The notes beneath the pieces were generated by a model. That model did no database searches. It had not been told where the DNA came from and saw only the letters and a list, made by a program, of their open reading frames with translations. The translations under genes and the position numbers were made by a program. From the NCBI GenBank assembly GCA_018971385.1, contig JAGXAY010000014.1, positions 1 to 35,054 of the forward strand: 35,054 nucleotides of DNA, read 5' to 3'. The DNA comes from Acidobacteriota bacterium. GTDB taxonomy: Bacteria; Actinomycetota; Acidimicrobiia; Acidimicrobiales; RAAP-2. This document shows, one piece after another, positions 1-8,866 of this stretch (the stretch's first letter is position 1; each line of letters opens with the position of its first letter).

Positions 1-27
1 ATGAACCGGAGATGAGAAAGGACAGTC

Positions 28-1713
28 ATGTCGACTCAGCCCACCGTGAGCCGAGAGTCTCTTCAGGGTAAGTCCCGCGAAGACCTCCTCGCGATGGCCA
101 CCGCCATCGGAGCGGCCATCCCCGCTCGCGCCACTAAGGCCGCTCTCATTAACTCCATCGCCGGGTCCGCCGAGAGTTCAGCCCCCGTGACGGATAATCC
201 TCCGAAGACTCGGGCGGTTCGTTCTCGCCGTACGGTGGCGACTCCGCCCGACGATTTCGACTCCCTCATCAACGAGTTCACGGCCGACGCCGAGGTCGCA
301 GCCCGAGAGACGCCCACCCCCACACCGCCACCGACGTCCGGTGAGCGAGTTCCGAGAGAGGGCTCCTCTAGTAGTTCTCCCACGAGCGAGGAGCCGCGCG
401 AAGACTCTCGTTCCGCTGACCGCCCCCCCCGTTCCGCGGGTGCCCCCAACACCAATCGTCAGAATCGGGAGTTCTCGAACGACCAGGGTGGCCGAAAGAG
501 TCGCAACCGTCGCAACCGCAACGGCCGGGAGCGTTTCGGCGAACAACTCCCGAACGCGGACCAGCCCTACTCCGGTGAGCTCGTGGAGGTGGAAGGTCTA
601 CTCGACCTACGCGACGACGGCTACGGATTCCTCCGGACCCGGGGGTATCACGCCTCCTCCTCCGACGTCTACGTGTCCATCAACATGGTGCGTCGTTACC
701 ACCTGCGAAAGGGTGACAGCGTCAAGGGTGCGTTCCGCCCGGCGGCGTCGAACGAGAAGTACCCGGCGTTGTTGCGAGTGGACGCGGTGGCCGGATTCGA
801 TCCCGAGGTGGCCCGGCTTCGCCCCCGCTTCGAGGATCTCACGCCCCTCTTTCCCGACGAGAAACTCCGCCTCGAATCCGAGACGAAGAGTGAACTCACT
901 CCCCGCATCGTGGACCTGCTCGCCCCAATCGGCAAGGGCCAACGAGGACTCATCGTCTCGCCCCCGAAGGCCGGGAAAACGACCATCATGAAGCAGATCG
1001 CTCAGTCCATCGAGGCGAACAATCCCGAGGTCCACCTCATTGTGCTCCTCGTTGACGAACGGCCCGAAGAAGTGACCGACATGCGCCGTTCGGTTTCCGG
1101 TGAAGTTGTCGCCTCGACGTTCGACCGTCCGGCCGACGAGCACACTCACGCTGCGGAGCTCGTGATTGAACGCGCGAAGCGACTGGTCGAGCAGGGGCGC
1201 GACGTCGTCATCATTCTGGACGGCATCACTCGACTCGCGCGGGCCTACAACCTGGCCGCTCCCGCGACAGGGCGCATCATGTCGGGTGGTGTGGACTCGG
1301 GGGCGCTCTACCCCCCGAAAAAGTTCTTCGGGGCCGCTCGCAACATCGAGGAGGGGGGATCGCTCACCATTCTCGCGACCGCCCTCGTGGAGACCGGTTC
1401 GAAGATGGACGAGGTGATCTTCGAAGAGTTCAAGGGGACCGGCAATATGGAGCTGAAGTTGGACCGGCGACTGGCCGAACGGCGACTGTTCCCCGCGATT
1501 GACGTCAACGGGTCCTCGACCCGTCACGAGGAACTCCTCTTCGCCCGCGAGGCCCTGCCTCAAGTCTGGCGCCTGCGACGAGTTCTGAACGGCCTCTCCA
1601 ACGAGGGTCGCGAGGCGGCGGGTCTGGAACTGCTCATCGATAAGTTGAAGACCACCCGATCCAACGACGAGTTCCTGGCCGAGATCGCCAAGGGCCCGGC
1701 ACCGACTAGCTAA
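28..1713 (+). CDS. rho: Transcription termination factor Rho
   Basis: Rho is the hexameric RNA-dependent ATPase helicase that ends transcription at Rho-dependent sites. The 561-residue product has a Rho N-type helical segment near residues 10-46, then a long Ser/Pro/Arg/Asn-rich, probably disordered insert (about 50-180) as seen in actinobacterial Rho proteins. A cold-shock-like RNA-binding domain follows at about 184-255, then the RecA-type ATPase with Walker [10 protein letters not shown] (311-319) and a [16 protein letters not shown] segment containing the Walker B region. The insert makes it longer than the roughly 420-residue Escherichia coli protein. The ATG at 28 has an AAAGGA Shine-Dalgarno-like sequence about 7 nt upstream. 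It heads a cluster with rpmE, prfA, prmC and tsaC, the order known from mycobacteria. Identification is secure. Confidence 0.97.
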   Translation: MSTQPTVSRESLQGKSREDLLAMATAIGAAIPARATKAALINSIAGSAESSAPVTDNPPKTRAVRSRRTVATPPDDFDSLINEFTADAEVAARETPTPTPPPTSGERVPREGSSSSSPTSEEPREDSRSADRPPRSAGAPNTNRQNREFSNDQGGRKSRNRRNRNGRERFGEQLPNADQPYSGELVEVEGLLDLRDDGYGFLRTRGYHASSSDVYVSINMVRRYHLRKGDSVKGAFRPAASNEKYPALLRVDAVAGFDPEVARLRPRFEDLTPLFPDEKLRLESETKSELTPRIVDLLAPIGKGQRGLIVSPPKAGKTTIMKQIAQSIEANNPEVHLIVLLVDERPEEVTDMRRSVSGEVVASTFDRPADEHTHAAELVIERAKRLVEQGRDVVIILDGITRLARAYNLAAPATGRIMSGGVDSGALYPPKKFFGAARNIEEGGSLTILATALVETGSKMDEVIFEEFKGTGNMELKLDRRLAERRLFPAIDVNGSSTRHEELLFAREALPQVWRLRRVLNGLSNEGREAAGLELLIDKLKTTRSNDEFLAEIAKGPAPTS

Positions 1714-1720
1714 GAGTCCG

Positions 1721-1726
1721 CTACAC
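1721..1726 (+). promoter_or_regulatory. Possible -10 element for rpmE
   Basis: TACACT lies just after the rho stop codon and about 25 nt upstream of the rpmE start. It matches the TANNNT pattern of actinobacterial -10 boxes. No convincing -35 hexamer is visible in the end of rho. rpmE also has a clear GAAGGAGC ribosome-binding site. This is a weak prediction of an internal promoter. Confidence 0.25.
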
Positions 1727-1751
1727 TAGTCATCCGCACCGAAGGAGCCTC

Positions 1752-1979
1752 ATGAAGACCGATATTCACCCGAACTACGTCGACGCCTCCGTCACGTGCT
1801 CGTGTGGGAACACCTTCACGACGCGTTCCACCAAGGCCTCGATCAGCGTTGAACTCTGCAACGAGTGCCACCCCTTTTACACCGGCAAGCAGAAGCTGGT
1901 GGACACCGGGGGTCGCGTGGAGCGCTTCCAGCGTCGTTACGCTCAGAAGTCGACCAAGGCGCGCGGTCCCAAGGCGTAA
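1752..1979 (+). CDS. rpmE: 50S ribosomal protein bL31, zinc-binding form
   Basis: This is a 75-residue protein of the large ribosomal subunit. Four cysteines (C16, C18, C37, C40; CSC and CNEC contexts) form the zinc ribbon of the C+ form of L31, in contrast to the zinc-independent paralogue made under zinc limitation. The conserved [10 protein letters not shown] segment and the C-terminal FQRRY motif with a basic tail support the call. The ATG follows a strong GAAGGAGC Shine-Dalgarno sequence. The gene sits 38 nt after rho and 15 nt before prfA, a conserved arrangement in actinobacteria. Confidence 0.97.
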   Translation: MKTDIHPNYVDASVTCSCGNTFTTRSTKASISVELCNECHPFYTGKQKLVDTGGRVERFQRRYAQKSTKARGPKA

Positions 1980-1994
1980 GCCGGGGCCCCCGCC

Positions 1995-3074
1995 GTGCGT
2001 TCACTCGACGACACTCTCGCCGCCCTCGAACAGGAGTTGCGAGGAGTAGAGGAGGCCCTGGCCTCACCCGACATCGCTCAGGATCTCGCTCGCCTGCGTG
2101 ATCTCTCGCGCCGTCACAAACAGCTGGCCGAAATTAGTTCCGCCTGGAACGAACTGAAGCGTGCTCGCCAGGACGCGGTCGCCGCCCGAGAGATGATGAC
2201 CGAGTCCTCGGGGGAAGAGCGCGAGATGTGGCGGGAGGAGATGAGCGCGATTGACGCCCGTCTCCCCGAACTCGAGGAGCGCCTCGAGACACTCCTGCTA
2301 CCCCGCGATCCGAACGAAGGCCGAAACGTCCTCCTCGAAATTCGCGGGGCGGAAGGTGGCGAGGAGGCGAATCTCTTCGCGGCCGACCTCGCCGAAATGT
2401 ACCGGCGTTACAGCCAGAACCGGGGCTGGAAACTGGAGGTCGTCGAGGAGCGCCAGTCGGAGCAGGGGGGACTGGACGAAGTGACCTTCCTCGTGAAGGG
2501 CGACGACGCCTGGAGTCGACTGGCCCACGAGGCCGGAGTACACCGCGTCCAGCGCGTCCCGGTGACCGAAGCGAAGGGACGGGTCCACACCTCCTCCGCG
2601 ACCGTGTCGGTGCTCCCCGAAGCCGAAGAGGTCGACGTCGACATCGACCCGGGTGATCTCAAGATTGACGTCTACCGCTCCTCGGGCGCGGGGGGTCAAC
2701 ACGTGAACACCACCGACTCCGCGGTGCGTATCACCCACCTCCCGACCGGCATCGTCGTCTCGATGCAGGACGACCGCAGTCAGATTCAGAATCGGGCGAA
2801 GGCGATGGTGGTTCTCCGATCCCGACTCCTCCAAGCTGCTCAGGACGCCCAGAACGCCGAAATTGGAGACCTCAAGCGCAGTCAATTGGGTGGCGGCGGT
2901 CGCAGCGAGAAGATTCGGACCTACAACTTCAAAGAGAATCGGGTGACCGACCACCGGATCAACCTGACGACCTACACGCTCGACCAAGTGTTGGCCGGCG
3001 ACCTCGACCCCTACGTTGACGCCCTGCTCGCCGAGCAGCGTGCTCGACAACTCTCCGAGAGTGACGGACGCTAG
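1995..3074 (+). CDS. prfA: Peptide chain release factor 1
   Basis: RF1 reads UAA and UAG stop codons in the ribosomal A site and triggers peptide release. The 359-residue protein carries the universal GGQ motif at residues 233-235 in the SSGAGGQHVNTTDSAVR context. It also has a PVT tripeptide at 189-191 at the codon-recognition (PxT) position that marks RF1 and not RF2. An N-terminal coiled-coil-like acidic helical region covers about residues 1-105. The chosen start is the GTG at 1995, 15 nt after the rpmE stop; length fits the family. The Gln of GGQ is the known substrate of PrmC, encoded immediately downstream and overlapping this gene. Confidence 0.97.
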   Translation: MRSLDDTLAALEQELRGVEEALASPDIAQDLARLRDLSRRHKQLAEISSAWNELKRARQDAVAAREMMTESSGEEREMWREEMSAIDARLPELEERLETLLLPRDPNEGRNVLLEIRGAEGGEEANLFAADLAEMYRRYSQNRGWKLEVVEERQSEQGGLDEVTFLVKGDDAWSRLAHEAGVHRVQRVPVTEAKGRVHTSSATVSVLPEAEEVDVDIDPGDLKIDVYRSSGAGGQHVNTTDSAVRITHLPTGIVVSMQDDRSQIQNRAKAMVVLRSRLLQAAQDAQNAEIGDLKRSQLGGGGRSEKIRTYNFKENRVTDHRINLTTYTLDQVLAGDLDPYVDALLAEQRARQLSESDGR

Positions 3075-3891
3075 GGCCCGGGCCCTCGAGCGGCTCGCGA
3101 CGCTCGGCATCTCGCGCCACGAGGCGCGCTGGTTGGTGGAGGAGTTCCTCGTCGGGGGCGACCCCGAGGCGGAGACGGCGCTCGACCTCGCGGCCCGCCG
3201 TCGCTTGCGCGGAGAGCCTCTGCAGTACATCCTGGGACACTGGCCCTTTCGTTCGCTCGACCTCGACGTGGATTCCCGCGTGTTGATTCCTCGTCCCGAA
3301 ACGGAGGAGCTCGTAGATTTGGCTCTGGCCGAACTGGTACACGGGGCTCAGTCGGCCCCACTCATCGTCGACATGGGCTGTGGTAGTGGAGCGATCGGCC
3401 TAGCCCTGGCCCAGGAGTTGGGACAGCGTGGCGTACGCGCCCAGGTCATCTTGGTGGACGAGTCTCTCGACGCTCTCACCGTTGCCCGCGGGAACGCCCG
3501 GCGACACGGACTGACGACCGTCTCTTTTCTTCATTCTTTCTGGTTCGACGCGTGGAGCGAGTCGCTCGCGGCGCGCGTCGACCTCATCGTCGCGAATCCC
3601 CCCTACGTCGCCGACGCGGATCTGGCGAGCGCGCAGATCGAACTCTCCCACGAGCCCGAGAGCGCACTCGTTGCGCCACCCCGAGACGGCGTCGAGGGGT
3701 TCGACGACCTGGCTCGCCTTATCGACGGCGCACCACAGTGGTTGCGACGAGGAGGGTCGCTCGTGCTCGAACACGGGGCCGACCAGGCGACTCCGGTGAC
3801 GGAGCGTCTCGTCGAGCGCGGATTTAGTGACGTGGCGGACTTCGTCGATCTCGCGGGGCTCCCCCGCATGGCCCGGGGGCGGTGGCAATGA
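3061..3891 (+). CDS. prmC: Release factor glutamine methyltransferase PrmC (HemK)
   Basis: PrmC uses S-adenosylmethionine to methylate the GGQ glutamine of release factors. The reading frame is open from 3016, but the GTG at 3061, overlapping the end of prfA by 14 nt, gives a normal 276-residue protein whose N-terminal helical domain starts as expected. Visible motifs are the LIPRPETEELVD segment (about 76-87), the SAM-binding loop VDMGCGSGAIGLALA (103-117) and the catalytic NPPY (179-182) in VANPPYVADADL. Overlap with prfA implies translational coupling of enzyme and substrate. The next gene overlaps its stop by ATGA. Confidence 0.95.
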   Translation: MTDARARALERLATLGISRHEARWLVEEFLVGGDPEAETALDLAARRRLRGEPLQYILGHWPFRSLDLDVDSRVLIPRPETEELVDLALAELVHGAQSAPLIVDMGCGSGAIGLALAQELGQRGVRAQVILVDESLDALTVARGNARRHGLTTVSFLHSFWFDAWSESLAARVDLIVANPPYVADADLASAQIELSHEPESALVAPPRDGVEGFDDLARLIDGAPQWLRRGGSLVLEHGADQATPVTERLVERGFSDVADFVDLAGLPRMARGRWQ

Positions 3892-4508
3892 GTCGACGAC
3901 TGACGGTCGAAGCGGCGAGGAGGGCGCTCAGCGAGGGACGTGTTGTGGCCCTCCCCACCGACACGGTCTACGGACTCGCGGCTCGCTGGGACGACGCGGA
4001 GGCCGTGAGCACCATCTTCGAGTTGAAGAGTCGCCCTCGAGACGTCGCTCTCCCCGTACTCGTGGCCACGTCGGACCAGATAACCGCCCTCGGCGTGGAG
4101 TGGCCCGAGCGAGCCCGACGGTTGGCCGAGCGGTGGTGGCCGGGCGCGTTGACGGTGGCCGTGCCCGTGGTGGCCGAGCTCGCCCAGCGCATCGGGGCCG
4201 AGGGATCAATCGGATTTCGCCAGCCGGCTGCCCCCATCACCCTCGATCTCCTCGCCCTCTCCGGTCCGCTGGCCGTCACGAGTGCCAATCGCCACGGACA
4301 CGAACCGGCCCGGTCCGCCGAGGAGGTGCTCGCCACCTTCGCCGGCACCCGCCTGGCGGGAGTTCTCGACGGGGGTCGCTGCGACGCCGTGGTGTCGACG
4401 GTCATCGAGTTGGTGGGCGAGTCGTGGCGCCTGCGACGAGCGGGCGGCGTCGACGTGGAGCAGGTCGCAGAGATCCTCGGGCCACCGCTCCTCGACGGCG
4501 ACCGGTAG
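3888..4508 (+). CDS. tsaC: L-threonylcarbamoyladenylate synthase (YrdC/Sua5 family)
   Basis: TsaC makes threonylcarbamoyl-AMP from threonine, bicarbonate and ATP, the first step of the t6A37 modification of ANN-decoding tRNAs. The 206-residue protein is a single YrdC domain with PTDTVYGLA near residues 24-32, the KSRPRDVALPVLV nucleotide-binding segment and the SAN motif in AVTSANRHG. It lacks the extra C-terminal Sua5 domain, so it is a short TsaC-type enzyme. The ATG at 3888 overlaps the prmC stop (ATGA); an in-frame GTG at 3882 is less likely. Placement after prmC is as in mycobacteria. Confidence 0.94.
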   Translation: MSRRLTVEAARRALSEGRVVALPTDTVYGLAARWDDAEAVSTIFELKSRPRDVALPVLVATSDQITALGVEWPERARRLAERWWPGALTVAVPVVAELAQRIGAEGSIGFRQPAAPITLDLLALSGPLAVTSANRHGHEPARSAEEVLATFAGTRLAGVLDGGRCDAVVSTVIELVGESWRLRRAGGVDVEQVAEILGPPLLDGDR

Positions 4509-4518
4509 GCTCAACGTC

Positions 4519-4968
4519 GTGAAGATTGCCCTCGGCGCGGATCACGCCGGCTACGACCTCAAAGCGCACCTCGGTGAACTTCTTCGCCAGTGGGGTCACG
4601 ACGTTGTCGACCTGGGGACCACGAGCGCCGCGGAGTCCGTGGACTATCCCGATTTCGGGGCCGCCGTGGGTCGAGCCGTGGCGAGTGGTGAGTGTGATCT
4701 CGGCGTTGCGGTCTGCGGGTCGGGAATTGGCATCTCCATTGCCGCGAACAAGGTGGCCGGAGTGCGAGCGGCCGTCGTCCACGACGTGACCTCGGCCCAC
4801 CTCGCTCGAGAGCACAATCACGCCAACGTTCTCTGTCTCGGGTCCCGGCTGACCGGGACCTCCGTCGCCGAAGAGGCGCTCGCCGCGTGGCTCGCGGCTT
4901 CGCCCCAGGGGGGGCGACACGAGGGTCGCATCGCCAAGATTGCCGACCTCGACGAACAAAATTTTTGA
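4519..4968 (+). CDS. rpiB: Ribose-5-phosphate isomerase B (RpiB/LacAB family)
   Basis: RpiB interconverts ribose 5-phosphate and ribulose 5-phosphate in the pentose phosphate pathway. The frame is open from 4282 inside tsaC, but the family N-terminus (MKIALGADHAGYDLKAHL) begins at the GTG at 4519, giving 149 residues, the usual size. The phosphate-binding ADHAGY is at residues 8-13. The catalytic-base cysteine is C66 in AVCGSGIGISIAANK. The start is 10 nt after the tsaC stop with only weak Shine-Dalgarno likeness. glyA follows closely, so the gene is probably part of the same transcript. Confidence 0.93.
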   Translation: MKIALGADHAGYDLKAHLGELLRQWGHDVVDLGTTSAAESVDYPDFGAAVGRAVASGECDLGVAVCGSGIGISIAANKVAGVRAAVVHDVTSAHLAREHNHANVLCLGSRLTGTSVAEEALAAWLAASPQGGRHEGRIAKIADLDEQNF

Positions 4969-4986
4969 TGAGGGGAGACCACCACT

Positions 4987-6276
4987 ATGACGTCGTCGCC
5001 GTTTGATGACTTTTTAACCCGTGACGACGAGGTCGCGGATCTCCTGCGTCAGGAGTGGGTGCGCCAGACGACGACCCTCCAACTGATCGCCAGCGAGAAC
5101 TTCGCGTCGCCCGCCGTGATGGCGGCGACGGGGTCGATCTTGACGAATAAGTACTCCGAGGGCTACCCGGGTCGGCGCTACTACGGCGGTAATCAGATTG
5201 TGGACGAGGTCGAGGATCTCGCCCGTCGCCGACTGACCGCTCTCTTTGGGGCCGACCACGCCAACGTTCAGCCCCACTCGGGAGCGAACGCCAATTTGGC
5301 GGTCTACCTCGCACTCCTTCAGCCGGGTGACACCATTCTCGCCATGCGATTGGACCAAGGTGGTCACCTGACTCACGGCTCGCCCGCGTCCATCACCTCG
5401 ACGTTTTTCAACTTCGTCTCCTACGGAGTGACACCGCGCCACGACGATCCGTCGGCCCCCGGTGAACTCATTGATTTCGACAACGTCCGTCGCCTCGCCC
5501 TCGAGCACCGTCCGAAGTTGATTGTGGCCGGCGCGACGGCCTACGCCCGGCGCATCGACCCCGTTCCCTTCCGCGAGATCGCCGATGAGGTGGGGGCGAT
5601 GCTGATGTTTGACTCAGCCCACGTGGCGGGACTCATCGCCGGAGGGTCCCATCCGAGTCCCGTGCCCTACGCCGACGTCGTCACCTTCACTACCCACAAG
5701 ACGTTGCGTGGTCCGCGCGGAGGCGCCATCCTCTGCCGAGAGGAGCACGCCAAGGCGATTGACGCCTCCGTCTTTCCCGGCCAGCAAGGTGGACCCCTCG
5801 AGCACGCCATCGCCGCGAAGGCCGTGGCCTTCCGGGAGGCGGCTCAGCCAGCCTTCGCCGAGTACACCGACGCCGTCGTGACTAACGCGCGAGCCTTCGC
5901 GAGCGCTCTGAGCGCTGAGGGGTTCCGTTGCGTGTCCGGGGGGACCGACAATCACATGGTGATTCTCGACCTTCGGGCCTTCGACGACGACTTGACGGGC
6001 AAGGTGGCTCAGGAGGTCCTCGACCGAGCCGGCATCACGACGAACCGCAACCAAATTCCTGACGACCCCCGCAGCCCCTTTATTACCTCGGGGCTTCGGG
6101 TGGGCACTGCGGCGCAGACGACGGCGGGCATGGGTCCCGAGGAGTTCGCTCTCATCGCTTCTCTCATGGCCCGCACGTTGCGCCAGCGCGAGGACGAGGC
6201 TCAGGTCAGCGCGATTCGCGCCGAAGTGGCCGAGCTCTGCGGTCGATTCAACCCGTACGCCACGTTTACGAGGTAA
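4987..6276 (+). CDS. glyA: Serine hydroxymethyltransferase
   Basis: This PLP-dependent enzyme converts serine and tetrahydrofolate to glycine and 5,10-methylene-tetrahydrofolate, the main one-carbon source. The 429-residue protein shows LQLIASENFASPAV (31-44), SEGYPGRRYYGG (57-68), the PLP-facing DSAHVAGLIAGG (209-220) and the Schiff-base lysine K238 in TTHKTLRGPRGG. Length and motifs are normal. The ATG at 4987 follows a GGGGAG-like ribosome-binding site. The gene lies between rpiB and the wecA-like gene, a position for glyA that I also recall from some other actinobacterial rho-atp clusters. Confidence 0.97.
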   Translation: MTSSPFDDFLTRDDEVADLLRQEWVRQTTTLQLIASENFASPAVMAATGSILTNKYSEGYPGRRYYGGNQIVDEVEDLARRRLTALFGADHANVQPHSGANANLAVYLALLQPGDTILAMRLDQGGHLTHGSPASITSTFFNFVSYGVTPRHDDPSAPGELIDFDNVRRLALEHRPKLIVAGATAYARRIDPVPFREIADEVGAMLMFDSAHVAGLIAGGSHPSPVPYADVVTFTTHKTLRGPRGGAILCREEHAKAIDASVFPGQQGGPLEHAIAAKAVAFREAAQPAFAEYTDAVVTNARAFASALSAEGFRCVSGGTDNHMVILDLRAFDDDLTGKVAQEVLDRAGITTNRNQIPDDPRSPFITSGLRVGTAAQTTAGMGPEEFALIASLMARTLRQREDEAQVSAIRAEVAELCGRFNPYATFTR

Positions 6277-6282
6277 CGTCCC

Positions 6283-7419
6283 GTGCAGGCACTCGGGACC
6301 TACGGGATTATCGCCCTCGTCGGCTGTCTCGTGACCCTGGTGGCGAACCCTCTCGCCCGCCGCTTCGCTCTCGCCCTCAACTACGCGGCCCAACCCGACG
6401 AACGTAAAGTCCACCAGGTCGTCACCCCCTACGGCGGGGGTGCGGCGATGTTCCTGGGTCTGAGCGCGTCCTTTCTCACCGCCGAGATTCTCCCGGTGAG
6501 TCGGGCGGTCATCAACTCCTCCCACGAAACCCTGGGAGTCGTCCTCGCCGCCGGGGTGATGTTCGTCGTGGGGGTCGTGGATGACTTTCGAGAGATGAGT
6601 GCCCCGGCCAAGGTCGCCGGGCAGGTTCTCGCCGCCACGATTCTGTACTTTTCGGGCGCCACGATGTACCAGTTGAAGTTGCCTTTCGCGGGATTCATCG
6701 TCCTCGGACCTTCCATTTTGCCGGTCGTCACCGCGGTGTGGGTGTTCGCCCTCTCGAACGCCATCAACCTGATCGACGGACTCGACGGGCTCGCCGGGGG
6801 TATCGTGGCGATCGCTGCCGGCACTCTCTGCGTGTACGGACTGCGCCTGGAGGAACTGGGACTCCTCCCGGTATCCAACGTAGGCCCCCTCGTGGCGGCG
6901 GTCACCTTCGGGATCTGTATGGGATTCTTGCGAGACAACGTCCATCCCGCCAAACTCTTCATGGGCGACGCCGGATCGCTCATGCTGGGGCTCATGATGA
7001 GCGCCTCGACCATGGTGATCGGGGGCCGGACCCCACCCGCGAGCGGCGTGACGTTCTTTTTCTTTGCGCCCCTCCTCATCCCCGTCTTTATTCTCGGGGT
7101 CCCCCTCCTCGACGCCATTTGGGCTTTTGCTCGCCGCACCGCTTCGGGCCAGGGGTTTCACACGCCGGACAAGAACCACATTCATCACCGATTAATGCGT
7201 CTCGGTCACGGGCACCGTCGGACGGTCGTCATCTTGTGGCTCTGGACCGCCCTCCTGTGCGGGTTCGTCCTCTTTCCCCTCTTCTACCCGCGCACCGACG
7301 TCTTTCTACCCCTCGCCGTCGCCGTCCTGCTCGCGGGCCTTTTTACCTGGTCAAGTCCACTTTTAACTCGGGCTCGACGCCAAGAGGCCCAGCGTTACGA
7401 GGAGGAGGCCCGGCGGTGA
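6283..7419 (+). CDS. wecA: Undecaprenyl-phosphate N-acetylglucosaminyl-1-phosphate transferase-like protein (WecA/Rfe type)
   Basis: This is an integral-membrane polyprenyl-phosphate sugar-1-phosphate transferase (GT4/MraY superfamily) that starts cell-envelope glycan synthesis by loading a UDP-sugar onto undecaprenyl or decaprenyl phosphate. The 378-residue protein is strongly hydrophobic with about ten membrane segments. It shows the VVDDF aspartates (D100, D101), NLIDGLDGLAGG (162-173), FMGDAGSLMLG (226-236) and the WecA-type HIHHR loop (299-303). The last motif favours WecA/Rfe over MraY. Start is the GTG at 6283 with an upstream GAGG. In Mycobacterium tuberculosis the rfe gene occupies the same place just before the atp operon. 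The exact sugar cannot be read from sequence. Confidence 0.88.
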   Translation: MQALGTYGIIALVGCLVTLVANPLARRFALALNYAAQPDERKVHQVVTPYGGGAAMFLGLSASFLTAEILPVSRAVINSSHETLGVVLAAGVMFVVGVVDDFREMSAPAKVAGQVLAATILYFSGATMYQLKLPFAGFIVLGPSILPVVTAVWVFALSNAINLIDGLDGLAGGIVAIAAGTLCVYGLRLEELGLLPVSNVGPLVAAVTFGICMGFLRDNVHPAKLFMGDAGSLMLGLMMSASTMVIGGRTPPASGVTFFFFAPLLIPVFILGVPLLDAIWAFARRTASGQGFHTPDKNHIHHRLMRLGHGHRRTVVILWLWTALLCGFVLFPLFYPRTDVFLPLAVAVLLAGLFTWSSPLLTRARRQEAQRYEEEARR

Positions 7420-7667
7420 GCTCGCCGGATCCGTCGTCGGACTCTTCCGGTGACCAGGGGTCCTCGTCGGCGTCCGGCCTCTCCGCCACCGCCGCCTTCG
7501 CCGCCATGGGTCTCACCGCGGCCATCAGCGTGGGTGCCGGGGTGGGTCTCGGGGTGTGGTTCGACAGTGCTGAACATTCTTCACCACTAGGACTTCTCGT
7601 GGGACTCGTGTTAGGCTTCGTAGCCGCCGTGGTGAGCATTGTCCAGCAAATCCGGCGGTTTCTCTAA
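7416..7667 (+). CDS. AtpZ/AtpI-like small membrane protein
   Basis: An 83-residue protein with a Ser/Asp/Gly-rich N-terminus followed by two membrane helices (about 28-46 and 55-75) ending in a short basic tail (QQIRRFL). Size, two-helix topology and place before atpB suggest the AtpZ/ATP synthase protein I family, small proteins linked to ATP synthase assembly or cation transport. The GTG start at 7416 overlaps the wecA stop (GTGA) and has an excellent GAGGAGG ribosome-binding site; the larger open frame upstream is out-of-frame wecA. The family call rests on context and topology, since such proteins have little sequence conservation. Confidence 0.7.
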   Translation: MSSPDPSSDSSGDQGSSSASGLSATAAFAAMGLTAAISVGAGVGLGVWFDSAEHSSPLGLLVGLVLGFVAAVVSIVQQIRRFL

Positions 7668-7672
7668 GACAC

Positions 7673-8089
7673 ATGCTCGACGACCTCGCTCCCACCGCGC
7701 TGCCTCGCCTGCTGCGTCGCACCGTCTGGTCCGCCCTCATCGTGGGAGCGGTGGGATTCGTGGTCGCCGTACTGATTACGCCCCTCGCCGGACTGGGCGA
7801 GGCCCTCGGCGTCGTGCTCGCCATCCTCAACCTTCGTCAGACCGACAAGCAGATCGCCGCCCTGGAAGTTCGCGCCTCGGGGGAGGTCGATCCCAACGTG
7901 AAGGCCCTTCGACGTCAGCTCCGCCCGAAGGTCATCGGCCGTCTCGGCATCGTGACTCTGGTGGTCTTTGGTGCACTTTTCCTGAGTAGGGCTCTGGGCT
8001 TAGGTATTGTGTCAGGGCTCATCATTTACTACGTGGTTTTTGTCCTCAACGTCTACGGCGTGGTGGCGAATCAGAGGGGTTTGAACTAG
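7673..8089 (+). CDS. ATP synthase I-like membrane protein (AtpI/Rv1303 position)
   Basis: A 138-residue membrane protein with four predicted helices: roughly 17-36, 40-50 (short), 90-106 and 110-130. It separates the AtpZ-like gene from atpB and touches the atpB start (TAG directly followed by ATG). A protein of the same size and topology (Rv1303) is encoded at the corresponding place in M. tuberculosis. It probably belongs to the AtpI group of assembly factors for the c-ring, which is inference from position. Having two such small genes in tandem before atpB is compatible with the AtpZ plus AtpI pairing seen in other bacteria. Confidence 0.65.
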   Translation: MLDDLAPTALPRLLRRTVWSALIVGAVGFVVAVLITPLAGLGEALGVVLAILNLRQTDKQIAALEVRASGEVDPNVKALRRQLRPKVIGRLGIVTLVVFGALFLSRALGLGIVSGLIIYYVVFVLNVYGVVANQRGLN

Positions 8090-8842
8090 ATGTTGTACGG
8101 GGTGAAGACGATTGAGGTGGGGGTCCACCCCCTGATTCACGTCTTGGGGTTGACGATTGACGGCGACATCGTGTTGTCGACTCTCCTCACGGCCCTGATC
8201 TTCGTCTTCTTCGCCCTGCGCATGACCTCGAAGGCCACCGACGGCGTGCCCTCGAAGGTTCAGGTGGTGTGGGAGATGATCGTGGGAATGGTCACCGACC
8301 TCGCCACCTCCGCGATGGGCGAGCGGGGCAAGCGCTTCGTGCCGCTCGGCGTCACCCTCTTCCTCTTCATCCTCATCGCCAACTGGCTCGGTTTTCTCCC
8401 GACGGCGATGCACCCCGGACAGTCCGGCGAAATTCTGCCGGCCCCCACGAGTGACATCAATCTGCCCCTCGCCATGGCCGCCCTCGTCATTGTCTGGGTT
8501 CACGTGGAGTCCATTCGCGCCCGTCGAGTGTCGGGCTACCTGAAGCACTACTCCCAGCCCTACGCGGCGATGTTGCCCATCAACATCATTGAAGAGATTA
8601 CGAAGCCCATCACCCTGACCTTCCGTCTCTTCGGCAACCTCTTCTCGGGTGGACTGATGATCGCGGTCATGACGACCCTGCTCCCGATCTACATCGTGCC
8701 CTTCGGGGAGATCATCTGGAAGCCCTTCGACGCCGTCATCGGACTCATCCAGGCGTACATTTTTATGCTGCTCGCGGTTCTCTACTTCGGCATGGCCACC
8801 AGCCACGACGAGAGCCACGACGCGGTGACGGCCTCTCACTAA
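8090..8842 (+). CDS. atpB: ATP synthase F0 subunit a
   Basis: Subunit a forms the two proton half-channels beside the c-ring. The 250-residue protein has multiple membrane helices and the family signature ITLTFRLFGNLFSGG, in which R179 corresponds to the essential arginine (R210 in E. coli). The helix containing PINIIEEITKPI precedes it as usual. The ATG at 8090 directly follows the stop of the upstream AtpI-like gene, indicating coupling. It is the first structural gene of a complete atpBEFHAGDC operon. Confidence 0.97.
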   Translation: MLYGVKTIEVGVHPLIHVLGLTIDGDIVLSTLLTALIFVFFALRMTSKATDGVPSKVQVVWEMIVGMVTDLATSAMGERGKRFVPLGVTLFLFILIANWLGFLPTAMHPGQSGEILPAPTSDINLPLAMAALVIVWVHVESIRARRVSGYLKHYSQPYAAMLPINIIEEITKPITLTFRLFGNLFSGGLMIAVMTTLLPIYIVPFGEIIWKPFDAVIGLIQAYIFMLLAVLYFGMATSHDESHDAVTASH

Positions 8843-8850
8843 ATCAACCC

Positions 8851-8856
8851 AGGAGG
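8851..8856 (+). promoter_or_regulatory. Strong ribosome-binding site of atpE
   Basis: A perfect AGGAGG lies 10 nt before the atpE ATG. It is among the strongest Shine-Dalgarno sequences in the operon. This fits the need to make about ten copies of subunit c per enzyme, compared with one copy of the upstream subunit a. Confidence 0.7.
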
Positions 8857-8866
8857 AAAGAGCAAC

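Noticed and set aside
1-15. ATG at position 1 as the start of a gene
   Set aside because: It reaches a stop codon after four codons; only the tail of an upstream region or leader precedes rho.
5614-7188. 524-codon open frame on the minus strand opposite glyA and the wecA-like gene
   Set aside because: Composition is typical of a reverse-strand shadow, and it spans two unrelated real genes.
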